Shown: positions 1 through 9,467, counted from the first letter of the stretch. The stretch is DNA of 64,000 nt from Streptomyces sp. P3 (GCA_016893485.2 JAFEKX020000001.1:7395501-7459500); one strand, 5' to 3'. The notes: a model not told the origin generated them from the sequence alone. Numbers and translations: made by a program.

Positions 1-1190
1 GTCCCGCAGCTGCGGATCGGCACCTTCGTACGCGACGTCTATCCCGACACCGGCCGGCACATGCTCGGCGAGGCGATGGCCGACGAGGACGTCCGGGTCC
101 TCGACGCGGTCCTGCCCGACCTGCTGGCGTCGGGGCCAACAGGGACGCCAACCTCTACCTGGTGTCGTCGCCGCAGGACGAGCAGTACGGCACTCAAGTG
201 GAGCCGTTCCTGGGGCTGTTGCAGCGGTACCCGAACTTCAACCTCATCTTCAGCGAGTCCCCCTTCATCACCGACCACGGCAAGGTCACCCAGCGCAACA
301 CGCCCCCGCTGCTGGGCATCGCCTACCTCCTCGTGGAGGGCATCGCCCCGCGCCTGGGGATCACCCGGCACGGCTACGAGGAACCCGACGCCGACCTCTC
401 GGGCATCACGTCCTTCCTGGAGGCGACCGCGGTGGTGCAGGGCTCGTTCGCCGCACCGGTCGTGACCTCGCCCCAGCCGCACGACCTGCTGCCCACGACC
501 GACGCCCGTTTCACCGGCCGGGCGCCGGGAGCGGTGCGCGTCAGCATCTGGGAGCACGGCAGGTACCTGGCGTCCGCCCCGGTCGCCGCCGACGGCACCT
601 GGACCTGGCAGCGGGACCAGCCGTGGAGTGCGGGCGAGCATCTGCTGCGGCTCTTCGCGGTCGACGCCAGCGGCTATCAGTCCGGGCGTACGGAGGCGCG
701 GTTCACGGCTTCGGAACGTCAACCGGAGCGTGTGGAGGCGCAGTTCGCGGCTCCGGAGCGGCAAGCTGAGCACGCGGGAGCGCAGTTCGCCGCCCCGGCT
801 CCCCAATCTGACGGTGCCGTGGGGCAGTTCATCGCCCCGGAGCCCCAACCCGAGGGCACGCAGGCGCAGTTCACCACCACGGAGCCCGTCGTGACCCTGC
901 TGCCCCCGCTGGTGCGCACGCCGGAGCCCCACCAGCAACTCCTCGACGTGCAGGTGCGGTTGACCGGGGCCGCCAACGGTGCGACCCAGGTGGGGTTCCG
1001 GGAGAACGGGGTGTTCCTGGGGTCCTGCGGGCTCGACCACGACGGCCGCTGGATGTGGAACGCGGACTGGCGGTGGGCCCAGGGCCCGCACACCGTCGAG
1101 GTGTTCGTGGTGAACGCCGTCGGCGACGAGTCCCCGCCCGCCCTTGTCACCTTCGCCGTCATCCCGACCCCGGCCGCCCCCGCCCACTGA
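1..1190 (+). CDS. alpha/beta-hydrolase-fold protein with Ig-like tail, paralogue 1 (5' end outside window)
   Basis: The gene enters from the left edge, so its N-terminal half and serine elbow are not visible. What remains matches the next gene almost segment for segment (LDAVLPDLLASG, SSPQDEQYGTQVEPFL), which makes the two tandem paralogues. After the hydrolase-like part come two Ig-like modules, one ending in VDASGYQSGRTEARFT and one starting near VGFRENGVFLGS, separated by a repeat-rich linker. One base is missing near 139 (SGANRDANLYLV is expected); without it the frame breaks. The stop lies 32 bases before the next start, so the pair is probably one transcript. A surface or exported role is inferred from the Ig-like tail only. 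Substrate unknown. Confidence 0.7.
   Translation, partial: PAAADRHLRTRRLSRHRPAHARRGDGRRGRPGPRRGPARPAGVGANRDANLYLVSSPQDEQYGTQVEPFLGLLQRYPNFNLIFSESPFITDHGKVTQRNTPPLLGIAYLLVEGIAPRLGITRHGYEEPDADLSGITSFLEATAVVQGSFAAPVVTSPQPHDLLPTTDARFTGRAPGAVRVSIWEHGRYLASAPVAADGTWTWQRDQPWSAGEHLLRLFAVDASGYQSGRTEARFTASERQPERVEAQFAAPERQAEHAGAQFAAPAPQSDGAVGQFIAPEPQPEGTQAQFTTTEPVVTLLPPLVRTPEPHQQLLDVQVRLTGAANGATQVGFRENGVFLGSCGLDHDGRWMWNADWRWAQGPHTVEVFVVNAVGDESPPALVTFAVIPTPAAPAH
697..888 (+). repeat. degenerate about 42-48-bp coding repeats between Ig-like modules
   Basis: The linker of paralogue 1 is built from about five degenerate units of the form (A)QFxAPEPQxE: ARFTASERQPERVE, AQFAAPERQAEHAG, AQFAAPAPQSDGAVG, QFIAPEPQPEGTQ, AQFTTTEP. 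The second paralogue has only one such unit, so the linker has expanded in this copy. Confidence 0.75.
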
Positions 1191-1222
1191 ACCCCGACAC
1201 GTCCCAGGAACGGATTCCGCCC

Positions 1223-2741
1223 ATGTCCCCAGCACCCGCGAACGGGAGGCAGCTGCTCACCGGCATCGAGGCCGCGGGGGCGTACCCCGTCGAGTACCGC
1301 TTCGCCCACGCCCAGAAGGGCAACCGGCATCTGGTCGTCGTCTTCGCCAACTTCTCCGCGCCCGGCGACTACGGCTGGTCCAACGGCGTCTTCGACAAGC
1401 TGCGCGCGAACATCCTCTGGATCCGGGACAGCTTCGAGGGCAACCGGAGCTACTACCTGTGCAAGGAGATGGACTTCGGCCTGGAGCAGTCCGTCGTCAC
1501 CCTCATCTCGAACGTGATGAAGTCCCTCGACCTCACCACGGAGTCCGTCACCCTGTGGGGCGGGCTCGAAGGGCGGCAGCGCGGCCCTCTACTTCGGGCT
1601 GAAGTACGGCTTCAGGAACATCGTCGCCATCGCGCCCCAGTTCTCGATCGGCACGTACGTGAAGAACGTACACCCCGGGGTCGCCCGCTTCATGCTCGGC
1701 GACGGCGTCCCGGACGAGAACGTACGGATCGTCGACGCGCTCGTACCCGACCTGGTCCGCTCCGGCGTCAACCGCGCGGCCAACGTCTACCTGGTCTCCT
1801 CGCCCCAGGACGACCAGTACCCGACCCAGGTGGAGCCGTTCCTCGGACTCTTCCAGCACTACGAGAACTTCAACTTCGTCTTCAGCGACTCCCCGCACAT
1901 CGCGGACCACACACAGATCGCGGGCCGCAACGTCCCCATGCTGATGGGCATCGCCAACCTCCTGATCGACGGCATCGCCCCGCGACTCGGCTTCGTGGGC
2001 AACGGCTTCGAGCAGCCGGACCGCGACAGATCCGCGATCGACTCCTACCTGGCCGCCACGAGCATGGTCCGCGGGGAGGAGTTCCCGCCCCCGACGGTGA
2101 CGACACCCGCACCCGGCACGGAGATCCCCAGGGACGCCGTACGGCTCACCGGGCATGCCCCGGGGCGGTCCGGGTGATCGTCTGGGAGCACGGCAAGTAC
2201 CTCGGCCAGACCGACGTCGACGCCCACGGCACCTGGTCCTGGGAACTCGGCAGGTCCTGGAGCAAGGGCGAACACCCGGTCAAGGTCTACGGCGTCGACG
2301 CGTCCGGCTTCCAGTCGCAGCGCACCGAGGCCCGCTTCACGGCCGTGGAGCCGGGTCAGGGCGTTTCGGCCGGCGCTCCGGCCGCGCCCCTGGCCGCGAT
2401 GATCTCGACGGTCGGGCCGAGCACCTCCGCGCCGGTGGTGCTGGAACCCGTGGCCCATGAGCAGGTCCTCGACCCGCGTGTCGTCTTCACCGGCTCGGCC
2501 GCCGCCTCCACACAGGTGGGGTTCCGGGAGAACGGGGTCCTGCTGGGCGGCACGGTCGTCGCCCCCGAACGGCGCCTGGTCGTGGGAGTCCGGCTGGCAG
2601 TGGGCCGCCGGCCCGCACGTCATCGACGTCTTCTCCGTCGACGCCTCCGGTACGGAGTCCCCGGTGACCACGGTCCCCTTCACGGTCATGCACACCACGT
2701 CCGGCGCGGCCCCCGCCGCGTACTACGGCGGAACGTACTGA
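1223..2741 (+). CDS. alpha/beta-hydrolase-fold protein with two Ig-like domains, paralogue 2
   Basis: About 505 residues once three one-base errors are corrected (extra G near 1563, missing G near 2160, extra base near 2573). Residues 1-310 form an alpha/beta-hydrolase-like domain. The motif WGGSKGGSAALYFG (residues about 112-125) is a GxSxG nucleophile elbow, and SSPQDDQYPTQVEPF and HIADHT follow in the region where the acid and histidine would sit. Residues 320-505 hold two Ig-like modules (IVWEHGKYLG...GTWSWELG and VGFRENGVLLGG...GAWSWESG). No signal peptide is obvious. Similar GSKGG folds occur in Asp2/XcbB-type polysaccharide and secretion proteins, but I cannot assign a substrate. The ATG at 1223 is preceded by a weak AGGAA. 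Confidence 0.7.
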
Positions 2742-2749
2742 GGAACCGA

Positions 2750-2788
2750 GAAGGGGGCCTCCACGCGATCACGCGGAGGCCCCCTTCA
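2750..2788. terminator. bidirectional hairpin terminator
   Basis: A perfect 13-bp stem (GAAGGGGGCCTCC / GGAGGCCCCCTTC) with a 12-base loop lies between the convergent hydrolase and fadB genes. There is no U tract, as is common in Streptomyces terminators. Confidence 0.85.
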
Positions 2789-2807
2789 GCAGTCGCCGGT
2801 CGTCACA

Positions 2808-4937
2808 TCACGCCGGAACGCTGGCCAGACCCGGCGCCAGGAACGGCTTGCCGTTCACCCGCTGCGAGACACCCTCACGGTCCAGGTACGGCGTGATGCC
2901 GCCCAGGTGGAAGGGCCAGCCCGCGCCGGTGATCAGGCACAGGTCGATGTCCTGGGCCTCGGCGACGACGCCCTCGTCGAGCATCAGGCCGATCTCCTGC
3001 GCCACCGCGTCCAGGACCCGGTCCCGCACCTGCTCCTCGGTCAGCACCGAGTCGCCCTGCTGGAGCAACGCGGCGACCTCGGGGTCGAGTTCGGGCTTCC
3101 CGCTGTCGTAGACGTAGAAGCCGCGCTTGCCCGCCTTGACGACGGCCGCGAGGTTCGGGGAGACCGTGAAGCGGTCCGGGAAGGCCCGGTTGAGGGTCTC
3201 CGAGACGTGCAGGCCGATCGCCGGACCGACCAACTCCAGGAGAACCAGCGGGGACATGGGCAGGCCGAGCGGCTCGACGGCCTTCTCGGCGACCGCGACC
3301 GGGGTGCCCTCGTCGATGACGTTCTGGATCTCGCCCATGAAGCGGGTGAGGATGCGGTTGACGACGAACGCCGGGGCGTCCTTCACCAGCACCGCGGTCT
3401 TCTTCAGCTTCTTGGCCACCGCGAACGCGGTCGCGAGCGAGGCGTCGTCCGTCTGCTCGCCGCGCACGATCTCCAACAGGGGAAGAATCGCAACGGGGTT
3501 GAAGAAGTGGAAGCCGACGACCCGCTCCGGGTTCTTCAGCTTCGACGCCATCTCGGAGACCGACAGCGAGGAGGTGTTGGTGGCGAGGATCGCGTGCGCC
3601 GGGGCGACCGCCTCGACCTCCGCGAACACCTGCTGCTTGACGCCGATCTCCTCGAAGACGGCCTCGATGATGAAGTCGGCGTCGGAGAAGCCCTCGGCCT
3701 TGTCCAGCACACCGGTCACCAGGGCCTTGAGGCGGTTGGCCTTGTCCTGGTTGATTCGGCCCTTGCCGAGCAGCTTCTCGATCTCGGCGTGGACGTAGCC
3801 CACACCCTTGTCGACGCGCTCCTGGTCGATGTCCGTGAGGACGACCGGCACCTCGAGGCGGCGCAGGAAGAGCAGGGCGAGCTGCGAGGCCATCAGGCCC
3901 GCGCCGACCACGCCGACCTTCGTCACCGGACGCGCCAGGTTCTTGTCGGGCGCACCCGCAGGACGCTTGCCGCGCTTCTGGACGAGGTTGAACGCGTAGA
4001 TACCGGCGCGGAGTTCACCGCCCATGATCAGGTCGGCGAGCGCCAGGTCCTCGGCGTCGTAGCCCTGCTGGAGGTCGCCGTTCTTCGCGGCGCCGATGAT
4101 GTCGAGGGCGCGGTAGGCGGCCGGGGCCGCGCCGTGCACCTTGGAGTCCGCGACGAACCGGCCCTTGGCGACGGCCTGGTCCCAGGCCTCGCCGCGGTCG
4201 ATCGCCGGGCGCTCGACCTTGATGTCGCCCTTGAGGACGTTCGCCGTCCAGATCAGCGACTGCTCCAGGAAGTCGGCGCCCTCGAAGAGCGCGTCCGCGA
4301 TCCCGAGGTCGAAGACCTGCTGGCCCTTGAGCTGCTTGTTCTGGTTGAGGCTGTTCTCGATGATCACCGAGACGGCCTTGTCGGCGCCGATCAGGTTCGG
4401 CAGCAGCGTGCAGCCGCCCCAGCCGGGGACCAGCCCGAGGAAGACCTCGGGCAGCGAGAAGGCCGCGATGTGCTTCGACACCGTGCGGTACTCGCAGTGC
4501 AGACCGACCTCGACACCGCCGCCCATGGCCGCGCCGTTGTAGTACGTGAAGGTCGGTACCGCGATGTCCGCGAGGCGCTTGAAGACCTCGTGGCCGCCCT
4601 TGCCGATGGCGAGCGCGTCGTCGTGGTTCTTGAGCAGCTCGACGCCCTTGAGGTCCGCGCCCACGGCGAAGACGAAGGGCTTGCCGGTGATGCCGACTCC
4701 GACGATCTCGCCGGCCGACGCCTCCTTCTCGACCTGGTCGATGGCGGTGTTCAGGTTCGCCAGCGAGGCCGGGCCGAAGGTGGTCGGCTTGGTGTGGTCG
4801 AAGCCGTTGTCCAGCGTGATGAGCGCGAACCGCCCGGCGCCGTACGGCAGTTCGAGGTGACGGACGTGCGCGGACGTCACGACCTCGTCGGGGAACAGCT
4901 CGGCCGCACCCTTCAGAAGCTCGGTGGTGGTGCTCAC
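2808..4937 (-). CDS. fadB: fatty-acid oxidation complex alpha subunit (enoyl-CoA hydratase / 3-hydroxyacyl-CoA dehydrogenase)
   Basis: Intact, 709 residues, the usual size for FadB/FadJ. The N-terminal crotonase domain shows the oxyanion-hole region AMGGGVEVGLHCEYR and FLGLVPGWGGC. The dehydrogenase part has the NAD site VGVVGAGLMASQLA, the catalytic region VVGFHFFNPV, and a C-terminal 3HCDH domain (GFYVYDSGKPELDPE). It hydrates enoyl-CoA and oxidises 3-hydroxyacyl-CoA in beta-oxidation. The start is GTG at 4937, whose bases overlap the fadA stop (GTGA). This indicates translational coupling in a fadA-fadB operon. A longer reading upstream lies inside fadA and is not used. Confidence 0.95.
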   Translation of the reverse strand: MSTTTELLKGAAELFPDEVVTSAHVRHLELPYGAGRFALITLDNGFDHTKPTTFGPASLANLNTAIDQVEKEASAGEIVGVGITGKPFVFAVGADLKGVELLKNHDDALAIGKGGHEVFKRLADIAVPTFTYYNGAAMGGGVEVGLHCEYRTVSKHIAAFSLPEVFLGLVPGWGGCTLLPNLIGADKAVSVIIENSLNQNKQLKGQQVFDLGIADALFEGADFLEQSLIWTANVLKGDIKVERPAIDRGEAWDQAVAKGRFVADSKVHGAAPAAYRALDIIGAAKNGDLQQGYDAEDLALADLIMGGELRAGIYAFNLVQKRGKRPAGAPDKNLARPVTKVGVVGAGLMASQLALLFLRRLEVPVVLTDIDQERVDKGVGYVHAEIEKLLGKGRINQDKANRLKALVTGVLDKAEGFSDADFIIEAVFEEIGVKQQVFAEVEAVAPAHAILATNTSSLSVSEMASKLKNPERVVGFHFFNPVAILPLLEIVRGEQTDDASLATAFAVAKKLKKTAVLVKDAPAFVVNRILTRFMGEIQNVIDEGTPVAVAEKAVEPLGLPMSPLVLLELVGPAIGLHVSETLNRAFPDRFTVSPNLAAVVKAGKRGFYVYDSGKPELDPEVAALLQQGDSVLTEEQVRDRVLDAVAQEIGLMLDEGVVAEAQDIDLCLITGAGWPFHLGGITPYLDREGVSQRVNGKPFLAPGLASVPA

Positions 4938-6151
4938 TTGTCCCCCTCGAAGTGCGGGTTCTCCCAGATGACCGTGGCGCCCATGCCGAAGCCGACGCAC
5001 ATCGTCGTCAGGCCGTAGCGGACGTCCGGCTGCTCCTCGAACTGACGGGCCAGCTGCGTCATCAGGCGAACGCCCGACGAGGCCAGCGGGTGACCGAAGG
5101 CGATCGCGCCGCCGTACTGGTTGACGCGCGCGTCGTCGTCCGCGATGCCGTAGTGCTCCAGGAAGGCCAGCACCTGGACGGCGAAGGCCTCGTTGACCTC
5201 GAAGAGGCCGATGTCACCGATGCCGAGGCCCGCCTTGGCGAGCGCCTTCTCGGTCGCGGGGATCGGGCCGTAGCCCATGACCTCCGGCTCGACGCCCGCG
5301 AAGGCGTACGACACGAGGCGCATCTTCACCGGCAGGTCGTGCTCGCGGGCGAAGTCCTCGCTCGCGATGATCGACGCGGTGGCACCGTCGTTGAGACCGG
5401 CCGCGTTGCCCGCGGTGACCCGGCCGTGCACACGGAACGGCGTCTTCAGACCGGCCAGGTTCTCCAGGGTGGTCCCCGGGCGCATCGGCTCGTCGGCGGT
5501 CACCAGACCCCAACCCACCTCGCCCACCTGGTCGTTGGTGTTGCGCACCGAGATCGGCACCAGGTCCTGCTGGATCTTGCCGTTGGCGTACGCCTTGGCG
5601 GCCTTCTCCTGCGAACGCACCGCGTACTCGTCGGCGCGCTGCTTGGTGATCGTGGGGTAGCGGTCGTGCAGGTTCTCCGCGGTCATACCCATGAACAGCG
5701 CGGAGTCGTCGACCAGCTTCTCGCTCACGAACCGCGGGTTCGGGTCCACGCCCTCGCCCATGGGGTGGCGGCCCATGTGCTCGACACCACCGGCGATGAC
5801 GGCGTCGTACGCCCCGAAGGCGATGGAGCCCGCGGTGGTCGTGACGGCGGTCAGCGCGCCCGCGCACATACGGTCGATGGAGTAGCCGGGCACCGACTGG
5901 GGCAGCCCGGCGAGGATGCCGGCGGTCCGGCCCAGGGTCAGACCCTGGTCACCGATCTGCGTGGTCGCCGCGATCGCGACCTCGTCGATCTGCGCGGGGT
6001 CGAGCCCGGGGTTGCGGCGCAGCAGCTCCCGGATCGCCTTCACGACGAGGTCGTCGGCCCGGGTCTCGTGGTAGATGCCCTTCGGGCCCGCCTTGCCGAA
6101 CGGGGTACGGACGCCGTCTACGAAGACGACGTCCCTGACGGTACGAGGCAC
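4934..6151 (-). CDS. fadA: acetyl-CoA C-acyltransferase (thiolase), fatty-acid oxidation beta subunit
   Basis: Intact, 405 residues. It shows the thiolase active-site cysteine (SIDRMCAGALTAV), the histidine motif NQYGGAIAFGHPLASSG and the C-terminal cysteine motif MCVGFGMG. It performs thiolytic cleavage of 3-ketoacyl-CoA, the last beta-oxidation step, as partner of the FadB product directly downstream. The GTG start at 6151 is chosen because GGAGGAG sits 8 bases upstream and the protein then begins VPRTVRDVVFVDGVRTPFG, the normal thiolase N terminus. The palindromes upstream suggest repressor control. Confidence 0.95.
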   Translation of the reverse strand: MPRTVRDVVFVDGVRTPFGKAGPKGIYHETRADDLVVKAIRELLRRNPGLDPAQIDEVAIAATTQIGDQGLTLGRTAGILAGLPQSVPGYSIDRMCAGALTAVTTTAGSIAFGAYDAVIAGGVEHMGRHPMGEGVDPNPRFVSEKLVDDSALFMGMTAENLHDRYPTITKQRADEYAVRSQEKAAKAYANGKIQQDLVPISVRNTNDQVGEVGWGLVTADEPMRPGTTLENLAGLKTPFRVHGRVTAGNAAGLNDGATASIIASEDFAREHDLPVKMRLVSYAFAGVEPEVMGYGPIPATEKALAKAGLGIGDIGLFEVNEAFAVQVLAFLEHYGIADDDARVNQYGGAIAFGHPLASSGVRLMTQLARQFEEQPDVRYGLTTMCVGFGMGATVIWENPHFEGDK

Positions 6152-6196
6152 GATTGGCTCTCCTCCAGGGTGCGGGATCGGCACTGCTGCGATGCG

Positions 6197-6233
6197 CTGA
6201 GCGCGCGCTCAGTACCCATGCTACTTACGAGTA
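6197..6233. promoter_or_regulatory. palindromes in the fadAB promoter region
   Basis: A perfect 16-bp palindrome CTGAGCGCGCGCTCAG (6197-6212) and a second dyad TACTTACGAGTA (6222-6233, TACT/AGTA arms) lie 46-82 bases upstream of the fadA GTG. They are candidate operators for a fatty-acid-responsive TetR-type repressor. The 300 bases between fadA and rnd (6152-6451) otherwise hold only the dispersed repeat at 6364. Confidence 0.5.
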
Positions 6234-6363
6234 ACCAAGCTGCCCAGTCCCGGGGCCGGGAGCGGCGAACGTCACACCCCGCCCGCGCCCGGTTCCCTAC
6301 CCTGCACCCCGAGGATCTTGGCCTGATCTCGACGCTCCGGTTCCGCTGCCGAGCGCCTCTGTT

Positions 6364-6440
6364 TCGGGGCGCGGGGCTGTATCGATATGCGGCTCCGCCG
6401 CAGGGCGCGACCAGCCACAACGAGCCCGCACCCGCAAAAC
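6364..6440 (+). repeat. dispersed GC-rich intergenic repeat, copy A (diverged)
   Basis: It begins CGGGGCGCGGGGCTG and ends GACCAGCCACAACGAGCCC followed by GCACCCGCAAAA. The end matches copy C at 33669 closely. The middle carries a different hairpin (GCGGCTCCGCCGC). It lies just beyond the rnd stop codon. Confidence 0.7.
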
Positions 6441-6451
6441 GACACAGACCC

Positions 6452-7732
6452 CTACGGCGCCTTCGCGGTCAAAGCCTCCACCAGAACCGGCGCAACCTGC
6501 TCAACCTGCCAAGCCCGAGCCCCGTACCCGGCAAGCGCAGCCCCCACCGACTCCACGTCCACATGCTTCGGCGGCTCCCAGCAGACCCGCCGCACGGTGT
6601 CCGGGTGATGAGGTTCTCCTGAGGCATGTTCAGCCCCTCGGCCACCGCGGAAACCGCAGCCCGCGCCGCGGACAACCGAGCCGCGGCCTCAGGGTCCTTG
6701 TCGGCCCAGGCGCGCGGCGGAGGCGGCCCGGTGACCGGCTGCCCCGGCTGCGGCAACGCCGAGTCGGGCAGCGCCTTGGCCCTGTCCACGGCCACCTGCC
6801 ACTGCTCCAGCTGCCGCCTGCCCATCCGATGCCCGAACCCGTTCAGCGCGGCCAGCGCCTGCACGTCGGCGGGAAGGGAGAGCGCGGCCTCCACGATCGC
6901 CGCGTCGGACAGCACCTTCCCCGGCGACACGTCCCGCCGCTGCGCGATCCGGTCCCGCGTCTGCCACAGCTCGCGGACGACAGCGAGCTGCCGGCGCCGC
7001 CGTACCTTGTGCATCCCGGACGTACGACGCCACGGGTCCTTGCGGGGCTCCGCCGGCGGAGCGGACGCGATCGCGTCGAACTCCTGGCGGGCCCAGTCCA
7101 GCTTGCCCTGGCGGTCGAGCTCCTTTCCAGGGCGTCCCGCAGGTCGACGAGGAGTTCGACGTCGAGGGCGGCGTAGCGCAGCCAGGGTTCGGGCAGCGGG
7201 CGGGTGGACCAGTCGACGGCGGAGTGGCCCTTCTCCAGGACGAAACCGAGCACGCTCTCGACCATGGCGCCCAGGCCGACCCGCGGGAATCCGGCGAGCC
7301 GACCAGCCAGCTCGGTGTCGAAGAGCCGCGTCGGCACCATGCCTATCTCCCGCAGACACGGCAGGTCCTGGGGTGGCCGCGTGCAGCACCCACTCGACGC
7401 CGGCGACGGCCTCACCGAGCCCGGACAGGTCGGGGCAGGCGACGGGGTCGATCAGCGCGGTGCCCGCGCCCTCACGGCGCAGCTGCACGCACGAGATAGG
7501 CGCGCTGTCCGTAGCGGTAGCCGGACGCGCGCTCGGCGTCGACGGCGAGGGGGCCCGTGCCGGCGGCGAAGGCCGCGATCGCCTCGGCGAGGGCCTCCTC
7601 GTCGGCGATCACGGGGCGGAATGCCCTCTCGGGGCTCGAGCAAAGGGATCGGCGCCGGTTCGACGTCGTCCGGAGGGCGCCTCCGGTGGTTCGCAGTGAG
7701 CTGTCTGCTGCGGTTTCTTGGGCGTCGGTCAC
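6452..7732 (-). CDS. rnd: ribonuclease D (HRDC-containing 3'-5' exoribonuclease)
   Basis: About 426 residues after six one-base corrections (near 6602, 7126, 7372, 7489, 7614 and 7677; three missing and three extra bases, which exactly restore length). The DEDD exonuclease domain is recognisable from PLAVDAERASGYRYGQRAYLV (first acidic residues), TQDLPCL, LFDTELAGRLAG, and LRYAALDVELLVDLRDAL. The second half carries an HRDC-type region (VSPGKVLSDAAIVEAA, NGFGHRMGRRQLEQW). It trims tRNA and other RNA 3' ends. The start ATG gives MTDAQETAADSS. Six breaks in one conserved gene point to sequencing error rather than decay. Confidence 0.85.
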
Positions 7733-7759
7733 CTGTCAAGGGTATCCGTGTATGGACAA

Positions 7760-7791
7760 CGCCCGCCGACGGAACGTTCCGTCGACGGGCG
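7760..7791. terminator. hairpin between the orphan regulator and rnd
   Basis: The arms CGCCCG-c-CGACGGAA and TTCCGTCG-a-CGGGCG form a 14-bp stem with one mismatch and a 2-base loop. It lies downstream of the regulator stop at 7900 (minus strand) and 28 bases before the rnd start, so it would isolate the two transcripts. Confidence 0.75.
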
Positions 7792-7899
7792 TCTGGGGGT
7801 CGTAAACCAGTCAGGTAAGTGAAAGATCCGGTTCACGGTGCGAAGGGGGAGCGGGAAGGGGAGCGGAGCGGGAAGCGGGGACAGGGTCGCGGGACAGGG

Positions 7900-8561
7900 T
7901 CAGTGGATGATTCCGGTGCGCAGCGCCACCGCCACCATGCCGGCGCGGTCGCCCGTGCCGAGCTTGCGGGCGATGCGGGCGAGGTGGCTCTTGACGGTCA
8001 GTGCGGACAGGCCCATGGAGACGCCGATGGCCTTGTTCGACTGGCCCTCAGCGACCAGGCGCAGGACCTCGACCTCTCGGCCGGACAGTTCGCGGTAGCC
8101 ACCCGGGTGGCTCGGGGAACCCGGGGGCGGCGGTGCATACGGGCGGCGGCGGAGCCGATGGGGGCGGCGCCGGGCCGGGTGGGGAGCCCGACGTTGGTGC
8201 GGGTGCCGGTGACGACGTAGCCCTTGACGCCGCCCGCGAGGGCGTTGCGCACGGCACCGATGTCGTCGGCGGCGGACAGGGCCAGGCCGTTCGGCCAGCC
8301 TGCGGCTCTGGTCTCGGAGAGCAGGGTGAGACCGGAACCGTCGGGGAGGTGGACGTCTGCGACACAGATGTCGCGGGGGTTGCCGATGCGGGGACGAGCC
8401 TCCGCGACGGACGAGGCCTCGATGACGTCGCGCACACCGAGCGCCCACAAGTGGCGGGTGACGGTGGAGCGGACGCGCGGGTCGGCCACGACCACCATGG
8501 CGGTCGGCTTGTTCGGGCGGTAGGCGACCAGGCTTGCGGGCTGCTCGAGGAGAACGGACAC
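7900..8561 (-). CDS. orphan LuxR/NarL-family response regulator
   Basis: About 220 residues with one missing base near 8112. The receiver-like domain (residues 15-130) has the phospho-acceptor region CVADVHLPDGSGLTLL, but the acidic pair expected after the first strand is reduced to one residue (VVVADPRVR). The C-terminal HTH reads ELSGREVEVLRLVAEGQSNK followed by VSMGLSALTVKSHLARIARKL, typical of NarL/FixJ DNA-binding domains. No histidine kinase is adjacent. Control may therefore be by partner protein or by phosphorylation from elsewhere. Target genes unknown. Confidence 0.85.
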
Positions 8562-8798
8562 CAGGCCTCCTGGGGTGTGGGACGACTTTCAAGGTCACAG
8601 TCGTCTTCGGCACCAAACCCCTGGTCCTTTAGAGAAAGATCACGATTTAGTGAGTAGCAATCAGTGCAATTCGGACACGCTGTCGATCGTTCGGTGAACG
8701 AAACGGCTCGTTCGATGGGCCACTCCTGATTGAAAGTGGCCGTATCGACAAAGACACCGGAAGCGATCGGTAAGACCTCGGTGTGCCTCGGGTAAGGC
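8562..8798 (-). promoter_or_regulatory. promoter region of the orphan regulator
   Basis: 237 bases with no gene, unusually A/T-rich for this window around 8625-8690. It contains short dyads (GTTCGGTGAAC, CGTTCG...CGAACG type near 8686-8722). It probably holds the regulator promoter. No specific box is recognised. Confidence 0.4.
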
Positions 8799-9467
8799 TC
8801 AGCGTGACTGCGGGCCCCTGCGCTGCGGCAGCGTGACGATGGACGCGTCGCCCGGGCCCGCCGGGGGCAGGCCCGCGACCTGGGCCAGCAGATCGCACCA
8901 GGAGGCCAGATGCGCCGCCGTGTCCGGCACACCGCCGAGCCCCTCGCGCGGAGTCCACGAGGCACGGATCTCGATCTGCGAGGCGGACGGCCGCTCCGAC
9001 AGCCCGCCGAAGTAGTGGGAGCTGGCCCGCGTGACGGTGCCGCTCGGCTCGCCGTACGTCAGTCCGCGCGCCTGGAGCGCGCCGGTCAGCCAGGACCAGC
9101 ACACGTCGGGCAGCAGCGGGTCCGCCGCCATCTCCGCCTCCAGCTCGGCGCGCACCAGCGTCACGAGCCGGAACGTGCCGTGCCAGGCGTCGTGCCCGGC
9201 CGGGTCGTGCAGCAGCACCAGCCGCCCGTCTGCCAGGTCCTGGTCGCCGTCGACGACCGCGGCCTCCAGCGCGTACGCGTAGGGCGCGAGCCGCTGGGGA
9301 GCGGGCGTCGGATCGATCTCGATCTGCGGCCTCAGCCGGCTGTTCCGCAGGGCCTGGACCGCGGCCTGGAAAGCCGGCGGCGCCGCACCGCCCCCATCCC
9401 GGTCCCCCTCCTTGGAGTCGTCCATCCCGTCAGCGCCATCCGACAATCGTCCCTGAGCCGCAGCCAT
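8799..9467 (-). CDS. DUF3000 family protein
   Basis: Intact, 222 residues, cytoplasmic, no membrane segment. It matches the actinobacterial DUF3000 family by its conserved parts PAFQAAVQALRNSRLRPQI, APYAYALEAAV, LLHDPAGHDAWHGTFRLVTL, LPDVCWSWLTGAL and PRASWTP-like end (IEIRASWTPREG). The function is not known. Its position next to hemE is, as far as I recall, conserved in Streptomyces. An antiparallel start with hemE leaves 104 bases for divergent promoters. Confidence 0.8.
   Translation of the reverse strand: MAAAQGRLSDGADGMDDSKEGDRDGGGAAPPAFQAAVQALRNSRLRPQIEIDPTPAPQRLAPYAYALEAAVVDGDQDLADGRLVLLHDPAGHDAWHGTFRLVTLVRAELEAEMAADPLLPDVCWSWLTGALQARGLTYGEPSGTVTRASSHYFGGLSERPSASQIEIRASWTPREGLGGVPDTAAHLASWCDLLAQVAGLPPAGPGDASIVTLPQRRGPQSR

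Noticed and set aside
2907..5018. A 703-codon plus-strand open frame opposite fadB
   Set aside because: Shadow of a high-GC gene: Arg/Val/Asp/Gly-rich, no family features, while fadB on the other strand is intact and fully recognisable.
6452..7732. Programmed frameshifting in rnd
   Set aside because: Six breaks in both directions in plain C/A runs, with no slippery site or stimulatory structure pattern.
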